From contig JAGLIF010000002.1 in NCBI GenBank assembly GCA_023143095.1, forward strand, positions 102,830 through 166,829: 64,000 nt of DNA, given 5' to 3'. This DNA is from Candidatus Altimarinota bacterium. GTDB taxonomy: Bacteria; Patescibacteriota; Gracilibacteria; UBA4473. Every line of letters begins with the position of its first letter. The first letter of the stretch is position 1. Positions 1 to 8,702 of the stretch are shown piece after piece. Made by a program: the position numbers and the translations under genes. Below the pieces are notes generated by a model. The model made no database searches, had not been told where the DNA came from, and saw nothing but the letters and a program-made list of their open reading frames with translations.

Positions 1-1
1 T

Positions 2-1699
2 GATTATGATGATTACAAATTTGTACTGAAAGCAAAGACAAATCATTTCACTGTTTTTGCTCCAGGTACTGCTCCAGATGGAGTAGTTCCTTCTGCTCCT
101 ACTGGATTAATTCAATCTTCTGGAAATGGAACAAATGTTGGACTTAGTTGGAATGCGGTAACAACAAATGTTGATGCTTCTGTGATTACTGATCTCTATG
201 GATATGCTGTTTATAGATCTATTGATGGAACAACTTATTCGCAAGTAAATACTTCAAATATTCCAGCAGGAACTGAAACATATACAGATAGTACAACTAC
301 TGCTTGGACTAGTTATTATTACAAAATTACAGCTGGAGATGATGATAATCTTGAATCGGCATATTCTACTAATATTCAAAGTTGTTCTAACAAATCTGTA
401 AGCAACGGAACGGTTGCTGGTAATTGTACAATTACTTGTAATTCAGGATATGTTTTAAGCGGGAAAAGTTGTCTTTCTTCTGGAGGGGGTAGTGTTGGAG
501 GAGGAGGTGGTGGAGGGGTTTCAATGTATAGAACTTACAATACAATTCCTTCTTATACATTATCAAATAAGGAATCAATTCGTAAATTGGATTTGGTAGA
601 ACCAATAAATCTTATTTTTTCTGGAGGAGTATTTACTCGACCAGTTCAATTAAAAAATCTTTATACAGGAACTGTTGTTGAATTTAGCAAAGGAACGGTT
701 GTTAAAAATGATGAAGGAAATGTTTTTAATAATATTATTATTATTCCAAAACCATTAGTTCAAACTCAAATTCCAGTACTTCCTGAAGGTTTATCAATGA
801 TTAAAGGTTTTAAATTAGGATCTGTTGAAGATGAACCTCTTAGTTTTTCCAAAGCGTTTACACTTAAAATTCCAATTAATAAAAAAGTTGTAAAATCTCA
901 AAATATTAAAGTAATTACCTATGATAAAACAACTCAAAAATACAAGTTAGCTGGAGATGGTGGTATTTTTGATGATAAATTGATTACTGTTGAAACAGAT
1001 CATATGTCTTACTTTGTAGTTGTAGATACAGGTGGAAAAAATTTAGATTTTTTATTGGAAACTGCGGACAAAACTGTTTTAGAAACTAGTGAAGAAATAT
1101 CTGACACACTTATCTCGATAATTGAACGCAAAGTTCCAACTTTTGTTTCAGAACCAGCAATGGAATTTAAAGATATTAAAGGACATTGGGCAGAAACTTA
1201 TATTAGTGATATGCGAAGACGAGGGGTTGTTCAAGGAAAAAAAGAAGGTCAATATGAACCAGATTCAGGGCTTTCAAGAGCAGAATTAATGAAAATTGTA
1301 ATTAATGCCTTTGGAATCCCACTTGATGAAGTGAATGTAAAACCATTTCCTGATGTTAGTCTTCAAAAATGGTATACTCCTTTTATTTCTACTGCGAAAA
1401 AATACGGGATTATAAATGGTTATCCAAACGGATTTTTTAAACCAAATAATCCAATTTCTCGAGTAGAAGCTTTGAAAGTTATAATCAATACAGCTGGACA
1501 GAAAATGGAAAGTGAAGGTCTAAATAATCCATTTTTCGATATTCCAGAAAATGCTTGGTATACTTCATATGTTAAGTTTGCAAATAGAAGGGGGCTGCTT
1601 GATCCAGTAAGAAAAGGTCATTTCTTGCCAGCTAAAACAATTACTCGTGGAGAAATTTCGAAAGTAATTGTGAAACTTTGGCGAATAATGCAAGACTAA
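2..1699 (+). CDS. Surface protein with FN3-like domain and three C-terminal SLH repeats (5' partial)
   Basis: The reading frame is already open at base 2 with no start codon, so the gene begins before the window; a GTG at 182 is only an internal codon. In order it shows a fibronectin-III-like domain (about nt 90-390, core SWNAV and YAVYRSIDG), a short Cys-rich stretch (nt 383-475), a Gly/Ser linker (nt 480-525), a beta-rich region, and three SLH repeats (nt 1165-1690), e.g. FKDIKGHWAETYI and FPDVSLQKWYTPFI. SLH repeats bind secondary wall polymers, so the protein is probably S-layer-associated or wall-anchored outside the cell. It ends just before a strong terminator. The ligand and the N-terminal half are unknown. 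Confidence 0.85.
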   Translation, partial: DYDDYKFVLKAKTNHFTVFAPGTAPDGVVPSAPTGLIQSSGNGTNVGLSWNAVTTNVDASVITDLYGYAVYRSIDGTTYSQVNTSNIPAGTETYTDSTTTAWTSYYYKITAGDDDNLESAYSTNIQSCSNKSVSNGTVAGNCTITCNSGYVLSGKSCLSSGGGSVGGGGGGGVSMYRTYNTIPSYTLSNKESIRKLDLVEPINLIFSGGVFTRPVQLKNLYTGTVVEFSKGTVVKNDEGNVFNNIIIIPKPLVQTQIPVLPEGLSMIKGFKLGSVEDEPLSFSKAFTLKIPINKKVVKSQNIKVITYDKTTQKYKLAGDGGIFDDKLITVETDHMSYFVVVDTGGKNLDFLLETADKTVLETSEEISDTLISIIERKVPTFVSEPAMEFKDIKGHWAETYISDMRRRGVVQGKKEGQYEPDSGLSRAELMKIVINAFGIPLDEVNVKPFPDVSLQKWYTPFISTAKKYGIINGYPNGFFKPNNPISRVEALKVIINTAGQKMESEGLNNPFFDIPENAWYTSYVKFANRRGLLDPVRKGHFLPAKTITRGEISKVIVKLWRIMQD

Positions 1700-1705
1700 T
1701 AAAAT

Positions 1706-1743
1706 AAAAGATAACCTAGGATTAGTGTTCTAGGTTATCTTTT
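1706..1743. terminator. Bidirectional intrinsic terminator
   Basis: A 14-bp perfect stem (1706-1719 with 1730-1743) with a 10-nt loop is flanked by A and T runs. It sits between the convergent SLH gene (+) and serC (-) and can serve both. Confidence 0.85.
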
Positions 1744-1760
1744 GTTAGTTTATTCAGAAT

Positions 1761-2855
1761 CTACTTTATGTGAAAAGCCTTTTTTAAAACACTAGAAAGC
1801 AGTTTAATATCTTCTATTGTGATGGCAGGGAAATTACAGATACGAAATGTGGTTGGTTTTAGTTTTCCATATCCAGTTCCCATATGAATATTGTTTTCTT
1901 TGCATACTTGGTGGATTTTTGCGACAGTGGCTTCGTCTGATTTTGCACAAACGAGCGAAATAGAAGAGTCATTTCGGTTCTTTATAAATGTCGTTATATT
2001 AGGCAGGGAATCTAGTAATTCATAGATTTTTGCAATTTTGATTCGAGTTTCTTTTTCCATTGTTGGTAAACCGCCTTTATCTATAAATCGTTGAGTTTGT
2101 TGTCCCAATAGATAAATATTTAAAACATTTGGGGTGGCAATGGTGTTATAGTTTTTGAGCATTTTATTGACATTTTTTTCTATGCCAAATGCACCTATTG
2201 GATTAATGCCTTGTTGGTGTAAATCTCTGGATTTTTCCCATACTTTTTGGTTAACGACCATTATCCCAAGACCTGCGGGAAGTCCAAAACATTTTTGAAC
2301 TGACCAAAGCCAGATATCGGCTTGTTTGATATCAATATCGATAACTCCCATGATGGAGGTGGCGTCAACGGCTATGAATTTTTCGGGATATTTTTTTCGG
2401 ATATTTTTAATATCTTCAGGTGAAACCATACATCCTGTACTGCTTTCGCATTGAGTAATTGTGATGAGTTCTGCTTCGTTTGGAACATCTTCTGTGTAGT
2501 CGTTTTTTGTTCCCCAAACAGCTTTTTGGTAGAGTGGTTTTTTGTGTAGATCTTTTGCAAGTTTGATAAAGTATTCTGAGAAATTACCATTGGTGAAATG
2601 GAAAGAAGTTTCTTTTACTGTACTTCTAATAGCTAGTTCCATTGCTTCGATGGCAGAACCTAGAAATAAAACATGCCAGTGTCTTGGAATTTTTAAGAAT
2701 GTCTTTAAGTTTTCTACTGCGAGTTGGCTGATGGAACAAAATTCAGGACTTCGGTGACTGATTTCTAAGATTTTGGTGTCGATGGCGTTTGTAATGTCTT
2801 TTTTGACTTCTGGACATATTTTTGAGGGACCGGGTGTAAAGGTTAAATCAAACAT
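1761..2855 (-). CDS. serC: Phosphoserine aminotransferase-like class V aminotransferase
   Basis: 364 residues, PLP fold-type I class V aminotransferase. N-terminal FTPGPSKICPEV is the usual phosphate/substrate segment; the Schiff-base lysine is K188 in SVQKCFG and the PLP-pyridine aspartate is D164 in AVDATS. It would transaminate 3-phosphohydroxypyruvate with glutamate to phosphoserine. It is the third gene of a minus-strand unit behind serB and serA (25 nt after serA), which fixes the pathway assignment better than sequence alone, because class V enzymes also include alanine-glyoxylate aminotransferases. The length is normal. Confidence 0.85.
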   Translation of the reverse strand: MFDLTFTPGPSKICPEVKKDITNAIDTKILEISHRSPEFCSISQLAVENLKTFLKIPRHWHVLFLGSAIEAMELAIRSTVKETSFHFTNGNFSEYFIKLAKDLHKKPLYQKAVWGTKNDYTEDVPNEAELITITQCESSTGCMVSPEDIKNIRKKYPEKFIAVDATSIMGVIDIDIKQADIWLWSVQKCFGLPAGLGIMVVNQKVWEKSRDLHQQGINPIGAFGIEKNVNKMLKNYNTIATPNVLNIYLLGQQTQRFIDKGGLPTMEKETRIKIAKIYELLDSLPNITTFIKNRNDSSISLVCAKSDEATVAKIHQVCKENNIHMGTGYGKLKPTTFRICNFPAITIEDIKLLSSVLKKAFHIK

Positions 2856-2880
2856 GGTTTCATTAAAAAAAGAATTCTTT

Positions 2881-4125
2881 TTAGAAAAGTTCTCTAGCTC
2901 GAATAGTTCCTGGGATGTTCTTTAATTTTTTAAGAAGATTATCGTTCCCTGTGGCAACTGTTTCTGTATCGAAAACTACATATCCGATTTGATCGTTGGT
3001 TTGTAAATATTGTCCAATAACATTAATTCCGACTTTTAAAAAGAGTTCATTGATTGATTTCATCACGCCAGGTTTGTTTTCATGAATATGTAAGTATCGA
3101 TTATGACTTTTATCTAGAATTGGAAGGCTTACTTTTGGAAAATTTACTGTTGAGTCTGTGTTTCCAAGATTACTGTAATCGATTAATTTATGTGCTGTGT
3201 TGATTCCGATGTTTTCTTGAGCTTCAATGGTTGATCCGCCTATATGAGGAGATAAAATTACATTATCTAAATTTTGAAGCGGTGATTCGAATTTTTCTTC
3301 TTTTGATTTTGGTTCTTTTGGGAATACATCGATAGCTGCTCCCAGAAGGTGTTTGGATTTTAGCGCGTCAGCCAAAGCTTCAATATCAACTACGGTACCT
3401 CTTGAAGCATTGATAAGATGACTTCCTTTTTTCATTTGTCTGATTTCTTTATATCCAAACATGTTTTGGGTCTGTTTTGTGTTGGGAACATGAAGTGTGA
3501 TGAAATCACTTTTGTTTAGCAATTCTTTGATTGTTTTTATAGATTGTGCGTTTCCAAGAGAGAGTTTTCGCTCGATGTCATAGTATAAAACTTTCATTCC
3601 CATGGCTTCTGCTAAGATACCAGTTTGTGATCCAATGTGTCCGTATCCAATAATTCCAACGGTTTTTCCTCGAACTTCAAATGCATTATGGGAGTTTTTG
3701 AGCCATTCACCTTTATGAGCGGCTGTGCTGCGGTGTGGAATTCCTCGTATAAGCATAATCATTTCTCCTATAACGAGTTCAGCAACGGAACGGGTGTTTG
3801 AGTAGGGGGAATTGAAAACAGGAATGCCGAGTGATTTTGCTATTTCTAGATTGACTTGATTGGTTCCAATACAAAAACATCCGATGGCGATTAGTTTTTT
3901 AGCGACTTTAAGTACTTTTTCGTTGATTTGTGTTCGAGATCGGATCCCGATGAAGTGGTATTTTGGAATAATTTTTAAAAGTTCTGCTTCTGGGAGTGCG
4001 TGTGTGTAATAGTCAATTTGTGTATATCCATCATCATTGAAGGCTTCAATCGATTTTTTGTGTACTCCTTCCAGTAATAAAATTTTTACTTTTGATTTTT
4101 CGAGAGAAAATGTTTTGGTGCTCAT
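2881..4125 (-). CDS. serA: D-3-phosphoglycerate dehydrogenase with ACT domain
   Basis: 414 residues, close to the E. coli type enzyme. Catalytic and NAD-binding D-2-hydroxyacid dehydrogenase domains carry GKTVGIIGYGHIGSQ (Rossmann loop), NASRGTVVD (catalytic Arg region) and SPHIGGST (catalytic His). The last 75 or so residues (from HENKPGVMKSINELF) form an ACT domain, the usual serine feedback site. It oxidises 3-phosphoglycerate to 3-phosphohydroxypyruvate, the first step of serine synthesis. Its ATG overlaps the TGA of serB (ATGA), indicating translational coupling. Confidence 0.93.
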   Translation of the reverse strand: MSTKTFSLEKSKVKILLLEGVHKKSIEAFNDDGYTQIDYYTHALPEAELLKIIPKYHFIGIRSRTQINEKVLKVAKKLIAIGCFCIGTNQVNLEIAKSLGIPVFNSPYSNTRSVAELVIGEMIMLIRGIPHRSTAAHKGEWLKNSHNAFEVRGKTVGIIGYGHIGSQTGILAEAMGMKVLYYDIERKLSLGNAQSIKTIKELLNKSDFITLHVPNTKQTQNMFGYKEIRQMKKGSHLINASRGTVVDIEALADALKSKHLLGAAIDVFPKEPKSKEEKFESPLQNLDNVILSPHIGGSTIEAQENIGINTAHKLIDYSNLGNTDSTVNFPKVSLPILDKSHNRYLHIHENKPGVMKSINELFLKVGINVIGQYLQTNDQIGYVVFDTETVATGNDNLLKKLKNIPGTIRARELF

Positions 4126-4994
4126 GATAAAAGTTTTTTTAAGAATTGATTGAATTCGTTGATTTTTGTAAAGAAATAAGGAGTTCCGTTTTGAACAAGT
4201 TGGCGTTGTGCGTAAACACTAAATCCGATGAATAAATCAGCGACTCCTTGTGTCAAAACTTCTAAATCGCTGGCACCATCGCCAATCATGATAATGTCAC
4301 CTTGGAGCATTCCAGAACTTCGAAGAGCTTGGATGAGTTTTGGTTTTCCGCCGTTTTGACATAATGGATTTTCGGTCATAAATCCAGTAACATACCCGTT
4401 TTTATTAAATATAAATTGGTTTGCAAAAATTTGTGATGTCGGAATTTTAGTGGATTGAGATAGAGAGACCACCCATTCTGAAAATCCTCCAGAGATAATA
4501 AAAACGGATTGGCCTTTTTTTTGAAGATCATGAATGCATTTTTGCATTTCAATTTCAATTGATGGACATTGGTTAAGATAATTTTGAATATCGTTTTTAT
4601 GTAGTTTTGCGAAATTGAGTCTTTGATTGAGTGATTCACTAAGTGTTATTTTTCCTTCCATTCCTTTTCGGCAAATGTCTTCAATATATTTTATTTTTTT
4701 GTCTTTTTTTGGATCATTTTTGAGTGTAAGTTTGAGGATTTCATCCAGAGTTTCGTGTGGAAAAAGAGTCGAATCAAAATCGAAGATGAAAGTATTGTAT
4801 TTATGATTAAGTTTCGGTTTTTTACACTTTTTTAAAAAAACGATAAGGTCGTTTTTTTTGTATCGTCGATGTTTATTTCCACTGTCTCGTATTGCAGGTA
4901 AAATTCCTTGATGATCCCATCTTCGGAGAGTGATAATAGATTTTCCGAGGAAGTATGCAGCTTCTGCTGGAGAAAGTAATTTTTCTTTATTCAC
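4122..4994 (-). CDS. serB: MerR/excisionase-type HTH fused to phosphoserine phosphatase
   Basis: 290 residues. Residues 6-56 form a MerR/excisionase-like winged helix (SPAEAAYFLGKSIITLRRWDHQG, then a wing with HRRYKKNDL); residues 66-290 are a HAD phosphatase with all four motifs: D72-F-D74-S-T (nucleophile and acid), S168-GG, K217/K219 in NGGKPKL, and G238-D239-GASD243. This matches the SerB family, which hydrolyses phosphoserine to serine. Start choice: GTG at 4994; the overlapping ATG at 4996 runs straight into a TGA. It is first in the serine operon, and an inverted repeat sits on its promoter. The HTH fusion suggests an enzyme that also regulates its own operon (inference). The catalytic assignment is strong; DNA binding is unproven. 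Confidence 0.88.
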   Translation of the reverse strand: MNKEKLLSPAEAAYFLGKSIITLRRWDHQGILPAIRDSGNKHRRYKKNDLIVFLKKCKKPKLNHKYNTFIFDFDSTLFPHETLDEILKLTLKNDPKKDKKIKYIEDICRKGMEGKITLSESLNQRLNFAKLHKNDIQNYLNQCPSIEIEMQKCIHDLQKKGQSVFIISGGFSEWVVSLSQSTKIPTSQIFANQFIFNKNGYVTGFMTENPLCQNGGKPKLIQALRSSGMLQGDIIMIGDGASDLEVLTQGVADLFIGFSVYAQRQLVQNGTPYFFTKINEFNQFLKKLLS

Positions 4995-4996
4995 AT

Positions 4997-5044
4997 TTCA
5001 AATCTTATCATTTTTGTTTTCCGTGTCAAATGATAAGGTTTGAA
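4997..5044. promoter_or_regulatory. 17-bp inverted repeat over the serine operon promoter (candidate operator)
   Basis: Arms 4997-5013 and 5028-5044 match in 16 of 17 positions (core CTTATCATTT / AAATGATAAG) around a 14-nt centre. One arm covers the -10 box and the other overlaps the -35 box. There is no T-tract, so it is not a terminator. Spacing of about three helical turns suits a dimeric HTH protein; the first gene encodes an HTH domain. Confidence 0.55.
5002..5029 (-). promoter_or_regulatory. Promoter of the serine operon
   Basis: On the minus strand a perfect -35 TTGACA (5029-5024), 16-bp spacer, and -10 TAAGAT (5007-5002). The GTG start of serB lies 7 nt after the -10 box, so the mRNA is probably leaderless. 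Confidence 0.65.
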
Positions 5045-5126
5045 TTAATTATCTCAAAATTCTTTTTGGTAGAGGACTATCAAAAAAACGGTCTTTTTTT
5101 CATAATAACAAGGAAGACAAAATATT

Positions 5127-5156
5127 GTAGATCCCGTTTCAATAACGGGAAGACAA
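5127..5156 (+). repeat. Dispersed 30-bp palindromic repeat, copy 1
   Basis: Contains the hairpin CCCGTT-N5-AACGGG. The reverse complement matches 55579-55608 in 29 of 30 positions; the difference is in the loop. A related copy with a different stem lies at 60225-60263. Confidence 0.7.
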
Positions 5157-5169
5157 TTTATTTATTAGT

Positions 5170-6330
5170 TTAATTTCGAATTTCTAAATCAACACCTCCA
5201 AACGGAAAGAAACCTACTTTTTTATCTGTATTTGCTGAAATCCATTCAGGAAGATAAAGAACAAATCGAGAAGAATTTCCTTTTATCCCCTTACCAGAAA
5301 GGTTAATTTTAAAGTGAATTTCTTTTTTTTCTCCTACTTTAATTGTATATATTTCATCAAAAGGAATTTTAATAATATCATTATCGATAAGAATTTTTTG
5401 AGAAACCATAGTTCCATCAATTTCTACCCAGGCATAAAGAAAGTCACTATACAGACCATTGCCGATTCTTCGGATTTGAAGTTCAGATATTTTCACTGGA
5501 TTTTTATCGGCTTTAAAAGAAAGTTTTAAGGCACTTACTTCTTGTTGAGCACTAGAGACTGGAATAATTTTCAGTCCACCAGAAATTTTAGCAATATTGA
5601 GAGTCCCTGGATTTTGAGCCATCTGTGGGACAGGAGAATCAGAATTTTCTTCTGTATAAATAAAGGTCTCTGTTGTTTGAGTTGTTTCTTTTTCTGGGAT
5701 ATTTGTTTCATCAGTATCAATAGAGGAAAGAGTATCTTTTAGTTCGTAAGAAGAAAATTTCCCTGTTTTTTTCATAAAACGGAAAATTTGTTCTACAATT
5801 TCAGAACGAGAGGGGTGATGATTAGGAGTAAAGGAATCATCGTCTGTATTATAAGGAAAGAGTGATTTATTTTTAAGCACCCGAGTAAATTTGTCGTACC
5901 AATTTTTGTCTGTATCTTCTTCAGAAGAGTTGAATCCAAAAGCATTACTAAGAATTTTCGCTGTTTCTGCTCTATTGATTTTACTTCCTGGACGGAAGGT
6001 GCCATCTGGATACCCAGAAAGCCATCCATGGTATTTAGCTGTTTCAGTGTATGAAAAAAACCAATCATCCGTTTCAATATCTGAAAAGCTAGAATTAAGA
6101 GGGATGTATTTTTGAGCGTTTGTAGCAGTTACTAAAATTTTACAAAATTCTGCTCGATTAATTTCATTATCTGGTCGAAAAGTACCATCTGCATTTCCAG
6201 AAATAATATTTCGTTCCACTAATTTTTTTATGGAAAAGGTTGCCCATTTTGGGATTTGTTCTTCATCAGAAAAATAAGCACTTACTGGATGAATAAAGAG
6301 CAAACATAGGAAAAGTGAGATTTTTTTCAT
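5170..6330 (-). CDS. Secreted SLH-domain protein
   Basis: 386 residues with an N-terminal signal peptide (MKKISLFLCLLFIHPVSAYF). Three SLH repeats follow (about residues 25-200; IPKWATFSIKKLVERNIISG, NRAEFCKIL, FSDIETDDWFFSYTE), then a Thr/Glu-rich linker and a C-terminal beta-rich region (about 240-386) that I do not recognise. Probably exported and held on the cell wall by the SLH repeats. Transcribed away from serB; a weak promoter-like pair (TTGTCA near 6396, CACAAT 17 nt on) lies upstream. Role beyond surface anchoring is unknown. Confidence 0.85.
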   Translation of the reverse strand: MKKISLFLCLLFIHPVSAYFSDEEQIPKWATFSIKKLVERNIISGNADGTFRPDNEINRAEFCKILVTATNAQKYIPLNSSFSDIETDDWFFSYTETAKYHGWLSGYPDGTFRPGSKINRAETAKILSNAFGFNSSEEDTDKNWYDKFTRVLKNKSLFPYNTDDDSFTPNHHPSRSEIVEQIFRFMKKTGKFSSYELKDTLSSIDTDETNIPEKETTQTTETFIYTEENSDSPVPQMAQNPGTLNIAKISGGLKIIPVSSAQQEVSALKLSFKADKNPVKISELQIRRIGNGLYSDFLYAWVEIDGTMVSQKILIDNDIIKIPFDEIYTIKVGEKKEIHFKINLSGKGIKGNSSRFVLYLPEWISANTDKKVGFFPFGGVDLEIRN

Positions 6331-6502
6331 TTTTTTATTTTTATAAAGTTCTGATTTAATTGTGTGTGATTTTTATAAAAATGACAATTTTTTTACATAT
6401 ATAAATTTTTTCTCGGTAAGATTTTTTTTATTAAATTTACCACAATATCTCGTATAGTAAGTGTGGGGATATTTACTTATCGGTATTTTTTTATAAAGAA
6501 AC

Positions 6503-7051
6503 CTATTCGTTAGAACTTCCAGGAATGATGTTTTCAATCGCAGCCCATTTAGATTTAGTTTCTTCAGGAACAATAATTGTTACTTGATCACCAACTTTTG
6601 CTCGAAAGAAAGTAACGGATGCATATAAAACATTATAGGTTTTTGAGTCGACTAAGATTTGATATTGAGAACCATCTAAAACCAGATGTCCAACAATAAG
6701 CTTTCTGGCACAGAGTTCAATTTGTTTATAAACAAAGGCTCCATTTTCAGCAATAGTGAGTTTGAGTTTGTCACCTTCAATAAGTTTTGATTTAGAAGCA
6801 TAGTTGGCAGGTACAGGATAAATAATGCCTTCACCATCAATCATATTTTGACCATCGAAAATACCTTCAATAATACCAGTTTTTTCTTGGATTGAATTTA
6901 AAGTGGTTTCTTGTGCTAAGTTTTTTGCTTTATTTGTTTCGGCACCAATCTTTTTAGCGAGTTTTTCAGACCATTTTTGAGCGGCAGAAATGGAGGTTTG
7001 GGCAGATTCAATTGATTCGTGGATTTTGAGAATGAGTTCTTTTTCGTTCAT
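6503..7051 (-). CDS. Conserved hypothetical protein, cytoplasmic
   Basis: 182 residues, no signal peptide or membrane segment. The N-terminal 60 residues are helical (coiled-coil-like, rich in K/E/A); the rest looks like small beta domains with FDGQNMIDGEGIIYPVPANYASKSKLIEGDKLKLTI, a pattern I associate with uncharacterised CPR proteins but cannot tie to a named family. Downstream of a good promoter at 7108-7136 (-), with about 50 nt of leader. Function unknown. Confidence 0.7.
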   Translation of the reverse strand: MNEKELILKIHESIESAQTSISAAQKWSEKLAKKIGAETNKAKNLAQETTLNSIQEKTGIIEGIFDGQNMIDGEGIIYPVPANYASKSKLIEGDKLKLTIAENGAFVYKQIELCARKLIVGHLVLDGSQYQILVDSKTYNVLYASVTFFRAKVGDQVTIIVPEETKSKWAAIENIIPGSSNE

Positions 7052-7107
7052 AAATTATTTTTGTTTTGATTTCATTAGTTTCTTTTCGGAAAAACCAATT
7101 CACCAAT

Positions 7108-7136
7108 TCTACCATAAAAAAAATATATTTTCAAAC
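7108..7136 (-). promoter_or_regulatory. Promoter for the 6503-7051 gene
   Basis: Minus strand: -35 TTGAAA (7136-7131), 17-bp spacer ending in TGG, -10 TAGAAT (7113-7108). Confidence 0.5.
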
Positions 7137-7165
7137 CTTTTTGGCTTTAAATTTTTGCTTTTAAG

Positions 7166-7171
7166 TATAAT
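7166..7171 (+). promoter_or_regulatory. -10 box upstream of the 56-aa gene
   Basis: A perfect TATAAT lies 19 nt before the ATG at 7191; the best -35 candidate, TTGGCT (7141-7146), has a long 19-bp spacer. Confidence 0.4.
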
Positions 7172-7190
7172 TTTTATAAGCTCTTTATCG

Positions 7191-7361
7191 ATGATAAAAA
7201 TTGTTGTTGCTCTCGGAGTTTTTTGTTCTGGTCTTTTCGCAGGAGGATTTGGAAGTGTTCTTTTTGGACAGAAGAATATTGAAATAGATCCGTTAGAGAT
7301 AGTTCAAAGTGCAAGGCAAAATCAGTTAGCATCTGCGGGTAGTGGGTCTTGTGGTAATTAA
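7191..7361 (+). CDS. Small membrane or secreted protein, 56 aa
   Basis: Starts MIKIVVALGVFCSGLFAGGF, a single hydrophobic segment or signal peptide, followed by a short polar tail ending GSGSCGN with one Cys. It ends 16 nt before the thioredoxin-fold gene and follows a TATAAT box, so it likely heads a two-gene unit. The tail Cys and the neighbour hint at a redox or assembly partner, but this is inference. Not matched to any family. Confidence 0.55.
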   Translation: MIKIVVALGVFCSGLFAGGFGSVLFGQKNIEIDPLEIVQSARQNQLASAGSGSCGN

Positions 7362-7377
7362 TTAATTTTTTATTAAA

Positions 7378-8517
7378 ATGTCGAAAAAAATATTGGAACA
7401 ACTAACGAAAAAAAAATATTCAGAAAAAGAGAAATCTATTTCGCTCATAGTGATTATTATATTTTTGACAGGGGCACTGATTGGTAGTTTTTATAAAAAT
7501 GTTTTAGTAAGTAGTGTTTTTGCGGAAAATAAAAAAATTATTCAATCTGGAGGAAATACATATGTATCTGTAAAAAATTTAACAGAAGACTTTTTAGTGG
7601 AATTAGATAAATCACAAGAATTTGTTGTTTATAGTGGAAAGACTTGGATTCCAGTAGATGGAAGTCCGATTGAGACTTTGGTTGTAAACGATGTAACTTG
7701 TAGTTCTTGTATTACCACGCAGGAGATAATGTCGTTGCGTCAGAATATCACACCAGCACTTTTGGTGCGAACGGTTGATATAAATTCTGCAGAAGGAAAA
7801 GAATTGATTGAAAAATTTGAAATAAAAACGATTCCTAAATTTATATTAGGAGCGGGGATTGAGAACTTTAAAGCAAAAGATGGTTCTTTTTTTGTGAAAA
7901 ATGTAAAAGAAGTTTTAATACAGAAAGATAATCTTTATCTTGTTGATTCAGCTAAAGTTGGTTTTAGTCCTAAAAAGTTTTTGGAATTACCTACTTTTGT
8001 AGATATGGATACAGAACCACGAAATGGAAGAGGAAAGGTTCGTGTTGTTGAATTTACAGATTTTCAGTGTCCTTATTCAAAAAGACTTCATGATCAAAAC
8101 AAAGATTTAATTGCAAGACTTGTGGCAGAAGGAAAAATAGAACATATTTTGAAAGATTTTCCATTGGGGTTTCATCAGGAATCACCAGCTGCACATCAAG
8201 CTGCAAATTGTGTGTTAAAATTAGGAGGAGATCGTAAATATTGGGAAATGCAAGATAAGATTTTTGTTACGCAAAATGAATGGTCTGGGAAAGGCGAAAT
8301 GGCTTTGATACATTTTACTACACTAGCGAAATCTTTAGGAGAGGATATACAAGAGTGTATGAATGATGAATCTATCAAAGCAGAAATTGTTGGTGATTTA
8401 GCGGAGGGACAACAATATGGGGTAAGAGGAACACCAGCACTTTTTATAGGAACGAGTATTATGCCAGGAGCAATTGGTCCAGATGTTTTGGAAGCATCTG
8501 TAGAGGCACAATTATAA
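7378..8517 (+). CDS. Membrane-anchored two-domain thioredoxin-fold (DsbA-like) protein
   Basis: 379 residues: cytoplasmic start, membrane anchor (about 20-45), a first thioredoxin-like domain with C108-S-S-C111 and a cis-Pro (TIP, about 153), then a DsbA/Thioredoxin_4 domain (about 205-379) starting VRVVEFTDFQC with the active-site position C231-P-Y-S234 and cis-Pro GTPALF. The second domain thus lacks the resolving Cys of CPYC. Likely faces outside the membrane and handles disulfides of exported proteins; the CSSC domain may supply the electron path. The mix of one dithiol and one monothiol domain is unusual. Confidence 0.8.
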   Translation: MSKKILEQLTKKKYSEKEKSISLIVIIIFLTGALIGSFYKNVLVSSVFAENKKIIQSGGNTYVSVKNLTEDFLVELDKSQEFVVYSGKTWIPVDGSPIETLVVNDVTCSSCITTQEIMSLRQNITPALLVRTVDINSAEGKELIEKFEIKTIPKFILGAGIENFKAKDGSFFVKNVKEVLIQKDNLYLVDSAKVGFSPKKFLELPTFVDMDTEPRNGRGKVRVVEFTDFQCPYSKRLHDQNKDLIARLVAEGKIEHILKDFPLGFHQESPAAHQAANCVLKLGGDRKYWEMQDKIFVTQNEWSGKGEMALIHFTTLAKSLGEDIQECMNDESIKAEIVGDLAEGQQYGVRGTPALFIGTSIMPGAIGPDVLEASVEAQL

Positions 8518-8702
8518 AGAAAATTATTCCATACATTATTTTTTCTAGTTCAACTTAAGAACACAAAAATAAATTTCTGCGAAATCAAGAATGCGTGTTA
8601 GGACTAGAGTATAATTAATATTTTACAGGGTCTTCTTCGAATCTTTTGTTTTTTTTTATCATTTGTTTAAAATTTGCTTGTATTTTTTAATTTTCAAATT
8701 CT

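Noticed and set aside
6373..6573. 66-residue minus-strand frame overlapping the 182-aa gene
   Set aside because: Shadow frame with poor composition; it overlaps the better-supported gene and its downstream AT-rich gap.
8518..8702. T-box leader before glyS
   Set aside because: No specifier stem, no T-box sequence (UGGN) and no antiterminator pair could be found.
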